Origin: an uncultured Shewanella sp.
GTDB lineage: Bacteria > Pseudomonadota > Gammaproteobacteria > Enterobacterales > Shewanellaceae
DNA length: 64,000 nucleotides
Direction of reading: 5' to 3'
Assembly: GCF_947491715.1 (NCBI RefSeq)
Contig: NZ_CANLKR010000015.1
Location: 1-64,000, forward strand
Shown here: piece after piece, positions 17,027-26,062 of the stretch
Layout: every line of letters begins with the position of its first letter
Numbering within the stretch: position 1 is the first letter of the stretch
The notes under the pieces: model-generated
The model's input: only the letters and a program-made list of their open reading frames with translations
What the model was told of the DNA's origin: nothing
Database searches by the model: none
Program-made: the position numbers and the translations under genes

Positions 17027-17683
17027 TTATAGCTCTGCAGGCCAGTAATCACGGATATCAGATAGGGGTCTGTAGAGTGTGAGCATCACGTCAGTGACAC
17101 CTCCTTCATAGACTTCAATATCGATAGCTTTGGTCTCATCATTACTGAGAAGCTGATAAGACTCAAATGCTTCACCTCGTTCACCTTCTTCATCTTGTGG
17201 TGGTTTTTGACCACGATAATCGAGTTTATGAAAATAACCGAGATCCGAAAAAGAGACCTGATGATAAGCATCTGCATACCAATTATCAAGCAGATCAGCC
17301 AACTCTCCCTTCAGGGAGTGCGTGGTTAGCTGTGCTTTGCCTGGCTCTTCAAAAATATTGGCAAATTCGTCAAGATCAAATAATTGCTCAACTTGATCCC
17401 GTGTCACTTTGATGGATAAAGACAGGTAAGTCTCATCATCTTCATCTAATGACAGAAACACAGCTTCGTTGCTGTGGCCTTTGAGAACCCATTCGGCAAA
17501 TTGCTTACGCTTATATTCGTAAGTATTCACTGTTTCGACCCTAAGCTGTTGCCCACGTAGCTGTATGGGCAAGGCAAAGCTATCATCAAGGGAGATCATG
17601 TCTCCCTTGTTAAGCTTGTTAGGATGGTCGAGTTGACGTTTAGGTGCTTCTTTTTTGCCAAAGAGGCCGCTTAGAAATCCCAC
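17027..17683 (-). CDS. yjfK: DUF2491 family protein (YjfK-like)
   Basis: This 218-residue cytoplasmic protein matches E. coli YjfK in length and neighbourhood. It begins MGFLSGLFGKKEAPKR and has an acidic C-terminal half ending DIRDYWPAEL. The biochemical function is unknown. The gene lies 11 bp after the PspA-family gene, so the two are almost certainly co-transcribed. In E. coli yjfIJKL is likewise a DUF2170-PspA-DUF2491-DUF350 series, which supports the assignment. Confidence 0.85.
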   Translation of the reverse strand: MGFLSGLFGKKEAPKRQLDHPNKLNKGDMISLDDSFALPIQLRGQQLRVETVNTYEYKRKQFAEWVLKGHSNEAVFLSLDEDDETYLSLSIKVTRDQVEQLFDLDEFANIFEEPGKAQLTTHSLKGELADLLDNWYADAYHQVSFSDLGYFHKLDYRGQKPPQDEEGERGEAFESYQLLSNDETKAIDIEVYEGGVTDVMLTLYRPLSDIRDYWPAEL

Positions 17684-17694
17684 GTCTGTCTCCT

Positions 17695-18384
17695 TTAGCC
17701 TTTACGTGCTTTAATGCGGTCGAGTACAGCATTGGCATTGGATTTTTGCTCACCAATTCCGGCTTCTGCTAACTTATCATTTAAGGCTTTATCACTATTA
17801 TCTTCAGCTAATGTTTCTGCGGCTTGAAGACGATCATCAAAAGTTTGTTGACGAGCTTTGATACGTTCTAATGAATCTTTAGCATTTAGCAGTTTTGAAT
17901 TGCTGCCTGCAAACGAGTCTGTAATGGTCGCCGTGGCTTTTTGCACGCTTTCAGTGGTTTTAACCATGGTTAACTGACGTTGGTAATCAGCCACTTGGCG
18001 CTCTGTTTTACGAACAAGCTCTTTTAAGCGAGTAGCATGTGCGGTAAAGCTTTCATTGGCAGATTGTTGCTCGGCGAGCTCTTGTTCAAGTCCGGCAATT
18101 TTTTCAGCCACTTCGAGGGCTAAACTTTCATTTTCTTTTTCAAGCGCTTGAGCAACATAACCTTCATGTTCGGCGACAGAGCGCTTTAAGCGGTCGACTT
18201 CACGACTGGCTTGCATTTCTTTAGCCATCACATCAGTAAGATCGCGTTTGGCTTTCGTTAAGTGCTTTTCTGCATCACGTATTTCTTGTTCAAAAATACG
18301 GGTTGAGTTTGCATCTACGATACTTTGTCCGACTTCAGTGGCGCCGCCACGAAAAGCAGTAAGAATTTTATTTAAAATGCCCAT
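17695..18384 (-). CDS. yjfJ: PspA/IM30 family protein (YjfJ-like)
   Basis: This 229-residue, almost entirely coiled-coil protein begins MGILNKILTAFRGGATEVGQ, the amphipathic N-terminal helix typical of PspA/Vipp1 (ESCRT-III superfamily) proteins that bind and stabilise membranes. The heptad-rich body with many Glu, Lys, Ala and Gln residues spans residues 25-200. Unlike classical pspA it is not with pspBC and has no sigma-54 enhancer gene beside it. It is the second gene of the DUF2170-PspA-DUF2491 operon, with 11-bp gaps on both sides. Confidence 0.9.
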   Translation of the reverse strand: MGILNKILTAFRGGATEVGQSIVDANSTRIFEQEIRDAEKHLTKAKRDLTDVMAKEMQASREVDRLKRSVAEHEGYVAQALEKENESLALEVAEKIAGLEQELAEQQSANESFTAHATRLKELVRKTERQVADYQRQLTMVKTTESVQKATATITDSFAGSNSKLLNAKDSLERIKARQQTFDDRLQAAETLAEDNSDKALNDKLAEAGIGEQKSNANAVLDRIKARKG

Positions 18385-18395
18385 AATAGGCTCCT

Positions 18396-18809
18396 TTATT
18401 TCAAATAGTCGACCAATTCGTCGATGACTTCTAGGCAGTTATCAGACAATACTGATAACTCTTGTTCTACTTCTAGCATGCTTGATTGCACAGAGAGTGC
18501 ACCATATACAACATATTTATCATCGACTTTTGCAAAAGATGATAAAGGCATGGGAATATTTAATTCCAACATGGTTTCAAACATGGCTAAGCGTGTGTCT
18601 GGTTTAACTTCATCTTCTCCCCATAAATAGCTAATGCAGAGAATTTGGTTATCCGTAACCGATACAAATATGGGTAACTCTTCACGGTTGACTATGTTGA
18701 CTTGCAACACATCCACTTCACCATCAATAGGGTAGCAATCAAATTTAAGACCCGTATGGCTACTATCACCTAAAGCATTGAGGTGATCCGCGATATTGTG
18801 TATATTCAT
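18396..18809 (-). CDS. yjfI: DUF2170 family protein (YjfI-like)
   Basis: This 137-residue acidic cytoplasmic protein corresponds to E. coli YjfI (DUF2170). The conserved central part includes PIFVSVTDNQILCISYLW and LELNIPMPLSSFAK. The molecular function is unknown. It is the first gene of the unit, followed after 11 bp by the PspA-family gene. Two copies of a 13-bp palindrome lie 13 and 47 bp upstream of its start codon, in the position expected for repressor sites. Confidence 0.85.
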   Translation of the reverse strand: MNIHNIADHLNALGDSSHTGLKFDCYPIDGEVDVLQVNIVNREELPIFVSVTDNQILCISYLWGEDEVKPDTRLAMFETMLELNIPMPLSSFAKVDDKYVVYGALSVQSSMLEVEQELSVLSDNCLEVIDELVDYLK

Positions 18810-18821
18810 GTTTGTCCTTAT

Positions 18822-18834
18822 GACATATTATGTC
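18822..18834. promoter_or_regulatory. Operator candidate 1 of the yjfI unit
   Basis: GACATATTATGTC is a near-perfect palindrome (GACATA-T-TATGTC). It starts 13 bp before the yjfI start codon and probably overlaps the leader. The same sequence in either orientation occurs at 18856 and 22863. Confidence 0.7.
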
Positions 18835-18854
18835 TTAATTAAAGATTAGCACTG

Positions 18855-18869
18855 TGACATAATATGTCA
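18855..18869. promoter_or_regulatory. Operator candidate 2 of the yjfI unit
   Basis: TGACATAATATGTCA is the same palindrome extended by one pair. Its centre is 34 bp (about three helical turns) from the first copy, which would allow cooperative binding on one face of the DNA. Confidence 0.7.
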
Positions 18870-18943
18870 AGCACTATCTTACTGTTAATATACCTAAACC
18901 TACTTAAACTACCGTTTTTATAACCCTGAAGCATTCAAAGGCA

Positions 18944-20653
18944 TTATCCTTGATCATTTAACCATGCTTGTTGATGATATTGATACAATTGCATTGAACC
19001 TAACACATTCACTTTGACTAGTGCTTTATCTTTATAAAATTGTGCGGGAAACGCGAAAGCACCATGGATAAGTTCAGGTGTTAACCAAGGATCGTTCACT
19101 GGCAGTTGCTGTAATTTTTGTAACCGTTGCTTAGCATTACTGCCCATTAGGGTGCCAATACTCCAGCCCCATTCACCGAAGCTTGGCACATTATGATGAT
19201 ACTGTTTTACATTAAATCCTGCGCTTTCTAGCGTATTACCAACTGAAATAAAGGCATTAGCGGCGTGGTACGGTGAGGTTGATTGCACCGTAATAGCCCC
19301 ATCTCGACTTAATAATTCCTTTAGTTTTCGATAGAAAACGTCTGAATAAAGTTTATTTAAATCCGGATGACTGGGATCCGGTAAATCGACAATAATGGCA
19401 TCAAACATTTTGCCTTCAGCCAGTAATTGATCGACTGCATTATAGGCATCATTAAAGACTAAATTCACGCGGGGATCGTTAAGGGCGTTACCGTTGAGGG
19501 CGAATAACGCTCGTTGAAGACGAGGTGGGATGGTGTGATTCGGCTGTTTAAAGATATCAATTAATCCCACATCGAGATCAACAAGAGTGACCTGTTTTGG
19601 CTGCCATTTAAGGACTTGTTTCAACCCTAAACCATCTCCTCCTCCAATAATTAAAATATTATCATGGCGAGCACTGGCGGCCAGTGTTGGATGAACGAGA
19701 AAGGCATGGTAAATATGCTCATCGCTGCTGGAAAATTGTAATCGGCCATTGATATACATGGAATAAACAGGAGGAAGCGGGGCGGCCCTCAGGCGTTCTG
19801 TGAAAGTGAGCTGTTGAAAGCGGGTGGCTTTCGAGTAAATAACCTTATCTTTATAAAGTAAATTATTAAAGTCTTGTTCCCACTTGGGCCCATGTAATGC
19901 TAAAAGTACGAGCAAACCACTGGCAATAATATGACCCGCAAGTAATAATTTAGGGTGTTGAATTTTATGCCAAAATCGGCTAATAAAAACAAAACCGGCT
20001 AATAAGTTAAAGCTGGCAGTGAGTGCTGCGGCCAGTTGAATATCAATGGCGAGCATGAATGTCACCCAGATAGCCGCGCCAATCCCAGCGCCAATATAAT
20101 CTGCACCATAAATAGTGCCCGCATTATGTAATAGGTGTTCATCCGATAATGCCTGACGCACGCGCGCAATGAGTGGGATCTCCATGCCGATCATCAGGCC
20201 TAATAATACGCCCCAAACATAAGGTAAGTACTGACTTAAATTTTGAAAAGTGCCAATAAAGCCACCGTTGGGTAATTGATCGGCGGGTAAACCTAAGGTG
20301 TTGGCGATAATTTGAGGTAATTGCTGGCTAAAACCAATAACCGATGCGGTGATCAAAATGGCTAATGCGCCGCATAGAGCAACAATAAGCTCTAAAACAG
20401 CAAAACCGGTGAACGCGCAGCGAATTTTTCGAGCGGCAAAAGCGCCTAAGCCCATAGAGACGATCATCAAGCCTATCATGGTATAAATGGCCGCTTCTAA
20501 TGCGCCAAGTATACGGCCAGCATAGTGAGATAATAGGTATTCATAAATTAGCCCGCAAGCGGCGAGCACGGCCATGATGCCGAGCAATAACACATCGTCG
20601 AACCAAGCTAATTTTCGGTTTTTCACCTGTGGAGTGTTCACATTGGCGTACAT
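18944..20653 (-). CDS. Membrane-bound spermidine-synthase-like aminopropyltransferase
   Basis: This 569-residue protein is a fusion of a membrane domain and a SpeE-like domain. About seven membrane segments occupy residues 20-270, including a stretch GLMIGMEIPLIARVRQAL. The C-terminal half has the S-adenosyl-type binding fold: ILIIGGGDGLGLKQVLKW, VTLVDLDVGLI and DAIIVDLPDPSHP. Family knowledge suggests transfer of an aminopropyl group to a polyamine or other acceptor at the membrane, but the real substrate is unknown. The start at 20653 is preferred over a TTG four codons upstream. It is the last gene of the lipoprotein-DUF350-synthase unit. An orthologue of this gene is common beside PspA/DUF350 genes in other bacteria. 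Confidence 0.87.
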   Translation of the reverse strand: MYANVNTPQVKNRKLAWFDDVLLLGIMAVLAACGLIYEYLLSHYAGRILGALEAAIYTMIGLMIVSMGLGAFAARKIRCAFTGFAVLELIVALCGALAILITASVIGFSQQLPQIIANTLGLPADQLPNGGFIGTFQNLSQYLPYVWGVLLGLMIGMEIPLIARVRQALSDEHLLHNAGTIYGADYIGAGIGAAIWVTFMLAIDIQLAAALTASFNLLAGFVFISRFWHKIQHPKLLLAGHIIASGLLVLLALHGPKWEQDFNNLLYKDKVIYSKATRFQQLTFTERLRAAPLPPVYSMYINGRLQFSSSDEHIYHAFLVHPTLAASARHDNILIIGGGDGLGLKQVLKWQPKQVTLVDLDVGLIDIFKQPNHTIPPRLQRALFALNGNALNDPRVNLVFNDAYNAVDQLLAEGKMFDAIIVDLPDPSHPDLNKLYSDVFYRKLKELLSRDGAITVQSTSPYHAANAFISVGNTLESAGFNVKQYHHNVPSFGEWGWSIGTLMGSNAKQRLQKLQQLPVNDPWLTPELIHGAFAFPAQFYKDKALVKVNVLGSMQLYQYHQQAWLNDQG

Positions 20654-20733
20654 CAATTTGTCCAATTATCGTCAAGTAAGGCGATTAGTCATAGAAAAAG
20701 GGCAGCGATAAAAACTGCCCGTATGATCTAAGA

Positions 20734-21633
20734 TTAAGCCATTAATGCCATTAAAATTAAGGCAATAGAAACACTGATGGCCATTTCGACCGCAGCGACA
20801 CCAATATTTTTCTGTTTTTCCACTTCATCGGTAAGATTAATCCTTGCTAAGACTAATTTTTTGACTATGGCTAACAGCACAGATAAGGCAATGAGCATAA
20901 TGATGGAGAAAATAAGCCAACCCAGCAAATTATTCACATAGGCTTGAGGATCATAATCGATGAAATGACTTGCAGCGCTAAAACTAAAGGCCATAGCTAA
21001 CAAATATCCGGCATGACGGACGGCAATGGCAATTTCACCTTGCTCTAATGCAGCTTGCATTGAGGCATTTTGATTGCGTTTCGCGTAACGATTCTCTCTC
21101 CAGCGAGTCAGTAAAACCAACATTAACTGAGAAATGATAAAGGCGCTAAAGATAGCAATAAAGGTGTCTAAGGTTAAGTCTTCGGCCCACATCAGCACGG
21201 AGCGAATAATGATTGCAGTGGCGATTACTGCGCTAGCATCAACAATGGAAACAGCGACATTGCCTTTAATAATGAGATCATTTTTACTGATTTCATTGAG
21301 TGCTATCTTATCGTGCAAAAAACGACCTAATTTGATGAGGACAAGCCCAAATACACCATAGGCTGTCATTCCGATTGCCTCGATTAAATATGAGCTCGCG
21401 GCTTCCCCCGTAATGGCGCCAGTCAGTACAATACCAAGTGCCATTACGCCACCAGCTGTACTGATCCCAAAGGCGAAATTGTCCTTTTCTGCCAGTTCAT
21501 GGTGACTGTTTACATTAATGCTCCAACCTTGTAGATAACGCATTAAGGTTAGCAGTATGACGGCAATCGTTAAATCAATGGCTAAAATAACGGCCAATTC
21601 TGGTGTTAAACCGTAGTCTTGAAAAAATGTCAT
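20734..21633 (-). CDS. yjfL: DUF350 membrane protein (YjfL-like)
   Basis: This 299-residue inner-membrane protein has about eight hydrophobic segments arranged as two repeats of the DUF350 unit. The second halves of the repeats contain GEAASSYLIEAIGMTAYGVFG and a related C-terminal segment. E. coli YjfL is a shorter single-unit member (about 130 residues), so this protein looks like a tandem version. The function is unknown. It lies 14 bp after the lipoprotein gene and 80 bp before the membrane aminopropyltransferase gene on the same strand. Confidence 0.82.
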   Translation of the reverse strand: MTFFQDYGLTPELAVILAIDLTIAVILLTLMRYLQGWSINVNSHHELAEKDNFAFGISTAGGVMALGIVLTGAITGEAASSYLIEAIGMTAYGVFGLVLIKLGRFLHDKIALNEISKNDLIIKGNVAVSIVDASAVIATAIIIRSVLMWAEDLTLDTFIAIFSAFIISQLMLVLLTRWRENRYAKRNQNASMQAALEQGEIAIAVRHAGYLLAMAFSFSAASHFIDYDPQAYVNNLLGWLIFSIIMLIALSVLLAIVKKLVLARINLTDEVEKQKNIGVAAVEMAISVSIALILMALMA

Positions 21634-21647
21634 ATCAGTTCCTTAAA

Positions 21648-22619
21648 TTATTTGCCCCGACGAACACTACGGGTAGTCCGGCTACTGGAGTTACGAAAGC
21701 TACTGTCTTTGGAATAAGTTGAATTAAACTTACTGCTACTTTTTGTTTTTGAATAGCTGCTTTTAGTGCCCACAGTGCTGGCTTTTGGGCTGCTGGTGCT
21801 TTGGCGAGATAAGCTTGAACCTCCCGTGCGCGTTTTAGCGTAAGGACTATTAAATTGACGTCCTTGGGAGTTGAATTGTTTTTTAGTTCTCTCATAAGTA
21901 CTATTTTGTGCTGCTGCTTGTTTGGGGGAGGTATATCGAGAGCGACCGACATCGTTGTAATAACTGTAATTACGGCCACTTGACCAACGATCATAGTAGA
22001 CAGGTCCACGAGTGAGATTGGAAAACATAGAGTACATGCCATACCAAGCCCAAAATGACATGCCATTTGAACCCGTTTGCCAACTGCCATAACTTGGATT
22101 GCCGACGAGTTGATTGCCTTCACTGCCATCGACATTATTGGCCAGTTTTGATGCGGCTTGGCTGATGGAGTTTACTCGCCCGAGTTCTCCATTAGACATG
22201 TCAGCAACCACATTAACGGGATCGGAGAGCATATCGTTATATTGGTTCGGATCGGCCGCCTCATAAATATTTTTAACCTCAGCAAGCTGCTGATCTAAAT
22301 CTACAAAATTAGAGGCTGTTTTTGAAGCGATCAAGCGACGTGTCAGCGAGGTAAATAAGGGGCCGTTGGGGGTTGAATCGGTCGCAAGTTGATTTAACAG
22401 CGGAGCGAGATCGGGTTTTTGTTTCGCTAATATATTGGTATATTGGCTCAATAAGGTGGCGTTTCGAATTTGGCCATCATTGAGCATACTGGCGAGGGTA
22501 TCTAACCGTTGTTGAGCTAAGGTTTGAAATTGGGTTATTTTTTCCGGTCTTTCATCACCACATCCTGTTAGCGATAACGCGAGTATGACGGTGAGAACAC
22601 CTAGCAGCATTCTTGCCAT
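21648..22619 (-). CDS. Lipoprotein with Ser/Arg-rich tail, first gene of the DUF350 unit
   Basis: This 323-residue lipoprotein has a lipobox LSLTGC (cysteine at residue 20). A helical domain at about residues 25-160 is followed by an aromatic and glycine-rich segment (MSFWAWYGMYSMFSN, YYDRWSSGRNYSYYND). The final 110 residues are low-complexity and rich in Ser, Lys, Arg and Thr, likely disordered and strongly basic. I do not know its function. The basic tail could bind anionic lipids, cell wall or nucleic acid (inference). Its position, 14 bp before the DUF350 gene, ties it to the membrane-maintenance cluster. Confidence 0.75.
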   Translation of the reverse strand: MARMLLGVLTVILALSLTGCGDERPEKITQFQTLAQQRLDTLASMLNDGQIRNATLLSQYTNILAKQKPDLAPLLNQLATDSTPNGPLFTSLTRRLIASKTASNFVDLDQQLAEVKNIYEAADPNQYNDMLSDPVNVVADMSNGELGRVNSISQAASKLANNVDGSEGNQLVGNPSYGSWQTGSNGMSFWAWYGMYSMFSNLTRGPVYYDRWSSGRNYSYYNDVGRSRYTSPKQAAAQNSTYERTKKQFNSQGRQFNSPYAKTRTGGSSLSRQSTSSPKASTVGTKSSYSKTKSSSKFNSTYSKDSSFRNSSSRTTRSVRRGK

Positions 22620-22769
22620 GCTTTCTCCAAATTAATGATTATGGGTATTTTGATAAAAATACCGAATGTAAATTACAATAGGCCAAAATGATTGTGGTAC
22701 AAAGAATAACAAGTGTTCATTAAAGGGCCAGCTCTTTTGAGTTATTCTTTTCTATGGCAGCATAAAATC

Positions 22770-22840
22770 AATTGACTGAGCCATATTGCTCTGACATGAC
22801 AGATTGAGAATGTCAGTCATACAATATGGCTCGTTCAATT
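22770..22840. repeat. Large interrupted inverted repeat
   Basis: Three nested paired segments are seen: AATTGA with TCAATT (outer), GAGCCATATTG (22778-22788) with CAATATGGCTC (22822-22832), and TGACAT (22792-22797) with ATGTCA (22810-22815). As RNA or cruciform DNA this gives a long stem with small bulges. It may be a tiny mobile or regulatory element, or a factor-binding site. Confidence 0.55.
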
Positions 22841-22861
22841 GTGGCACAGTTATACCATCGA

Positions 22862-22876
22862 CGACATATTATGTCG
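22862..22876. promoter_or_regulatory. Operator candidate of the lipoprotein-DUF350 unit
   Basis: CGACATATTATGTCG contains the same 13-bp palindrome found twice before yjfI. It lies about 240 bp upstream of the lipoprotein gene, which is the first gene of the second yjf-type unit. The shared site suggests that both units are controlled together. Confidence 0.6.
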
Positions 22877-22890
22877 ATAGTCTAAAGCAT

Positions 22891-23158
22891 TAGGGCCTGT
22901 TTATCTTTGGTGAATATTTCTGCAGCAGTTTGTCGTTTCTTTATACAAGGCAGAGCTTATGCGGTGTAGTTATTCTCCATAAATAAGCGATAATGCCGTA
23001 GAAAGGAGCGACAAGCGCTGTCCGTAGGATCCGGCTACACGTGTTTTACTCTTTGTTGAGAGGCATTCGCTTAGAATGACTAGGCATCACACCTCTCGCC
23101 GCGATTAAAACACGTTTATCTCGGACATAATTTAATCACGAAATATAAACAGGCCCTA
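22891..23158. mobile_element. MITE-like element abutting glnE
   Basis: The element spans 268 bp between perfect 14-bp terminal inverted repeats, TAGGGCCTGTTTAT (22891-22904) and ATAAACAGGCCCTA (23145-23158). The outermost TA on each side is the likely target duplication, as for IS630/Tc1-type elements. Internal subterminal inverted pieces are also visible (CGTGTTTTA near 23039 with TAAAACACG at 23105-23113; GAGAGG with CCTCTC). It has no coding capacity and would need a transposase in trans. Its right end is 8 bp from the glnE start codon, and its last base forms part of the AGGGG ribosome-binding site. Confidence 0.75.
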
Positions 23159-23166
23159 GGGGTATT

Positions 23167-26022
23167 ATGACCACGCTTGAACCAGGTAACAAGTTGTTCT
23201 CTCAACTTCTTCTACAAACAGCCGACGAAGCTTGGCAGCGATTATCGTCAATTTGGCCAGAGGCTGTTGCGGCATTGAATGATGCTGAGCAAAATGAGCT
23301 ACGTCGTGTCATGGGGCTGAGTGATTTTATTGCCGAACAGATTTGTCGTCATCCCGATTGGATAGCCGATTTATTGCATGATAAATTGCATACATTTGCA
23401 CGAGATCAGTTTGCTAATGAGTTACAGACTTTAGTCAAAGATGTGAATGATGAAGAAGTCTTTAAACGGGTGTTAAGGCAATTTAGAAACAAGCAAATGG
23501 TGTGTATTGCCTGGCGAGATTTTCTAGGCTATTGCGAGCTTGAGTCAGCTTTACTCGATTTATCTATGCTGGCTGAAGTCTTGGTTGTGGCGGCTAGAGA
23601 CTGGCTCTATCAAAAAATGTGTCTGCAATACGGTACGCCTTGTGACGATGAAGGTCGGCCACAATCTTTATTCATTTTAGGTATGGGTAAACTGGGGGGC
23701 AAAGAGCTTAATTTTTCTTCCGATATCGATTTGATTTTTACTTTTCCTGAACATGGACAGACCAAAGGTGGCCGAAGAGCACTTGAAAATCAAGAGTTTT
23801 TCATTCGCTTAGGACAAAGATTAATTAAAGTCTTACATCAAGTGACCAGCGACGGGTTTGTGTATCGAGTGGATTTACGCTTGAGACCTTATGGTGAGAG
23901 TGGACCTCTTGTGGTGAGCTTTTCAGGCCTTGAAGATTATTATCAAGAGCAAGGGCGTGATTGGGAACGTTATGCCATGGTTAAAGCGCGTCCACTGGGG
24001 GAAGAAAATGAGCATACCCGTGAATTACTGAATATGTTGAGGCCTTTTGTTTATCGGCGCTATATTGACTTTTCAGCTATCGAAGCGCTTCGAAGAATGA
24101 AGCAGTTAATTACTCAAGAAGTGCGTCGTCGTTCACTCGTTAATAATATTAAATTAGGGGCCGGTGGGATCCGCGAAGTTGAATTCGTGGTGCAAAGTTT
24201 TCAATTAATTCGCGGTGGACGTGAACCGACATTAAGACAGCAAAGTCTTTTTGCGGCCATTGAAAATTTATACCAATTAGGGGTATTAGAATATTTAGCC
24301 GTTGATGAACTGAAAAAAAGCTATGTGTTCTTAAGGCGAGTCGAGAATTTGCTACAGGCGATTAACGATGAGCAAACGCAAACTTTGCCAGAGGATGAAC
24401 TTAATTGGCAACGCTTATGTTATGGATTGCAAGTGCAATCGCCTGAAAAGCTTAAAATGAAAATCGATGCCGCCATGAAAACAGTCCATGGGCATTTTAT
24501 CGACACGATAGGGGGACAAGAAAAAGAAGATAATGATCAAAGCTGGACTCATCAGCTTTGGCTTGCTTACACCGAAGAAGATATGCAAGTCTTGTTTGAC
24601 GAGCAATATATCAGTGATACTCAATTTTGGCCGGTATTACAGCAGTGGCGAGAAAATATTACCAGTCGAACCATTGGTCATCGTGGGCGAGAGACCTTAG
24701 ATAAATTAATGCCGAGGTTGTTTACAGAGCTTTTTTTGCAAACAAGCCCTTCTGGAGCATTCGCTGCGGTCTCAAGCGTGTTGGACAAAATTTTAACGCG
24801 GACGACTTATCTAGAATTGCTGTTTGAAAATTTAGGCGCCCGTCAACAATTAGTCAGATTGTGCTGCGCAAGCCCGTGGATCACGGAGCAATTAGCTAAC
24901 TTTCCTATGCTACTTGACGAGCTTATCGATCCTGCCCAGCTTTATCACACTACCTCGTTAAGCGATTATGCCAGTGAATTAAGGCAGTATTTACTTCGTG
25001 TGCCTGAAGGCGATTTAGAGCAGCAAATGGAAGCACTTAGGCAGTTTAAATTAACCCAGCAATTGAAAGTGGCCGCTGCGGATGTAACAGGCATATTACC
25101 CGTTATGGCTGTGAGCGATCATTTAACCTTGCTTGCTGAGGCGATTACAGAGCAGGTGGTTATTCAAGCTTGGGCGGAACTTAAAGCACGCCATGGTGTT
25201 CCCGCTCATTTAAGGCAAGGTGAAATGGGCTTTGCGATTGTGGGTTACGGAAAAGCCGGCGGAGTCGAGCTAGGCTATGGCTCCGATCTTGATCTGGTTT
25301 TTTTGCATAACAGCCCTGGGCAAACGGAAACCAATGGTGATAAGCCTATTGAGGTGGGCCGTTTTTATCTTAAGTTGGCTCAGCGTATTTTGCATTTATT
25401 TTCCACTCGTACTTTATCGGGGGAATTATATGAAGTGGACATGCGCCTTAGGCCTTCAGGGGCTTCTGGTTTGTTGGTGAGTGAAATAGAAAGTTTTGGT
25501 GAATATCAAAAACAAGAAGCGCATACATGGGAGCATCAAGCTTTAGTGAGAGCGCGGTGTTTATTTGGTGATAATGAATTATTGAGTCGATTTGGTGAGA
25601 TTCGAGATGAGGTCATTCGCCTGAAACGAGATACGACCCAGTTAGCAATAGATGTGAAAACCATGCGTAAAAAGATGTGCGATCATTTACTGAAAGTGAA
25701 AGCAGATACCTTTGATTTAAAACAGAGTTGTGGTGGTATGGTTGACATTGAGTTTATTGCTCAATATCTCGTGCTTGCCCATGCTCATGAATATAAAGAG
25801 CTCGCGGCATGGTCAGATAACATCCGTATTTTTAGTATGTTAGCCGATTTAGATTTGATTTGTATTAATCAAGCTGAATATTTAACTCAAGCGTATTGTT
25901 TTTTAAGGGATGAAAATCATAGACTCACTTTGCAACGATTACCTGGATTATTACCCGCTGAGAAAGTGGAGCCCAGTGTGCATAATGTGAGGTTGATTTA
26001 CCAAGAGATGCTAGGGGAATAA
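23167..26022 (+). CDS. glnE: Glutamine synthetase adenylyltransferase/adenylyl-removase
   Basis: This 951-residue bifunctional enzyme adenylylates and deadenylylates glutamine synthetase under control of PII protein, adjusting nitrogen assimilation. Both nucleotidyltransferase domains are present. The N-terminal one has [20 protein letters not shown] (around residue 175). The C-terminal one has [20 protein letters not shown] (around residue 695), with Ala where Leu is usual in GKLGG. Length matches E. coli GlnE (946). Its ribosome-binding site AGGGG overlaps the end of the MITE-like element, so its promoter must lie in or beyond that element. A terminator follows directly. Confidence 0.97.
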   Translation: MTTLEPGNKLFSQLLLQTADEAWQRLSSIWPEAVAALNDAEQNELRRVMGLSDFIAEQICRHPDWIADLLHDKLHTFARDQFANELQTLVKDVNDEEVFKRVLRQFRNKQMVCIAWRDFLGYCELESALLDLSMLAEVLVVAARDWLYQKMCLQYGTPCDDEGRPQSLFILGMGKLGGKELNFSSDIDLIFTFPEHGQTKGGRRALENQEFFIRLGQRLIKVLHQVTSDGFVYRVDLRLRPYGESGPLVVSFSGLEDYYQEQGRDWERYAMVKARPLGEENEHTRELLNMLRPFVYRRYIDFSAIEALRRMKQLITQEVRRRSLVNNIKLGAGGIREVEFVVQSFQLIRGGREPTLRQQSLFAAIENLYQLGVLEYLAVDELKKSYVFLRRVENLLQAINDEQTQTLPEDELNWQRLCYGLQVQSPEKLKMKIDAAMKTVHGHFIDTIGGQEKEDNDQSWTHQLWLAYTEEDMQVLFDEQYISDTQFWPVLQQWRENITSRTIGHRGRETLDKLMPRLFTELFLQTSPSGAFAAVSSVLDKILTRTTYLELLFENLGARQQLVRLCCASPWITEQLANFPMLLDELIDPAQLYHTTSLSDYASELRQYLLRVPEGDLEQQMEALRQFKLTQQLKVAAADVTGILPVMAVSDHLTLLAEAITEQVVIQAWAELKARHGVPAHLRQGEMGFAIVGYGKAGGVELGYGSDLDLVFLHNSPGQTETNGDKPIEVGRFYLKLAQRILHLFSTRTLSGELYEVDMRLRPSGASGLLVSEIESFGEYQKQEAHTWEHQALVRARCLFGDNELLSRFGEIRDEVIRLKRDTTQLAIDVKTMRKKMCDHLLKVKADTFDLKQSCGGMVDIEFIAQYLVLAHAHEYKELAAWSDNIRIFSMLADLDLICINQAEYLTQAYCFLRDENHRLTLQRLPGLLPAEKVEPSVHNVRLIYQEMLGE

Positions 26023-26034
26023 GAAAGAACTCAG

Positions 26035-26058
26035 AGCCACCTTAAGGTGGCTTTTTTA
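26035..26058 (+). terminator. glnE terminator
   Basis: A perfect palindromic stem AGCCACCTT / AAGGTGGCT (26035-26052) is followed by a T-rich tract, 13 bp past the glnE stop. Since fetB ends just beyond on the opposite strand, the hairpin may serve both. Confidence 0.85.
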
Positions 26059-26062
26059 TTTA

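Larger units (their letters stand above)
22620..23166. other. Intergenic region with hairpin, operator and MITE-like element
   Basis: These 547 bp between the yjf-type unit and glnE hold no gene. They contain, in order, a large imperfect inverted repeat (22770-22840), the shared 13-bp palindrome (22863-22875) and a 268-bp element with 14-bp inverted ends (22891-23158), each listed separately. Confidence 0.7.
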
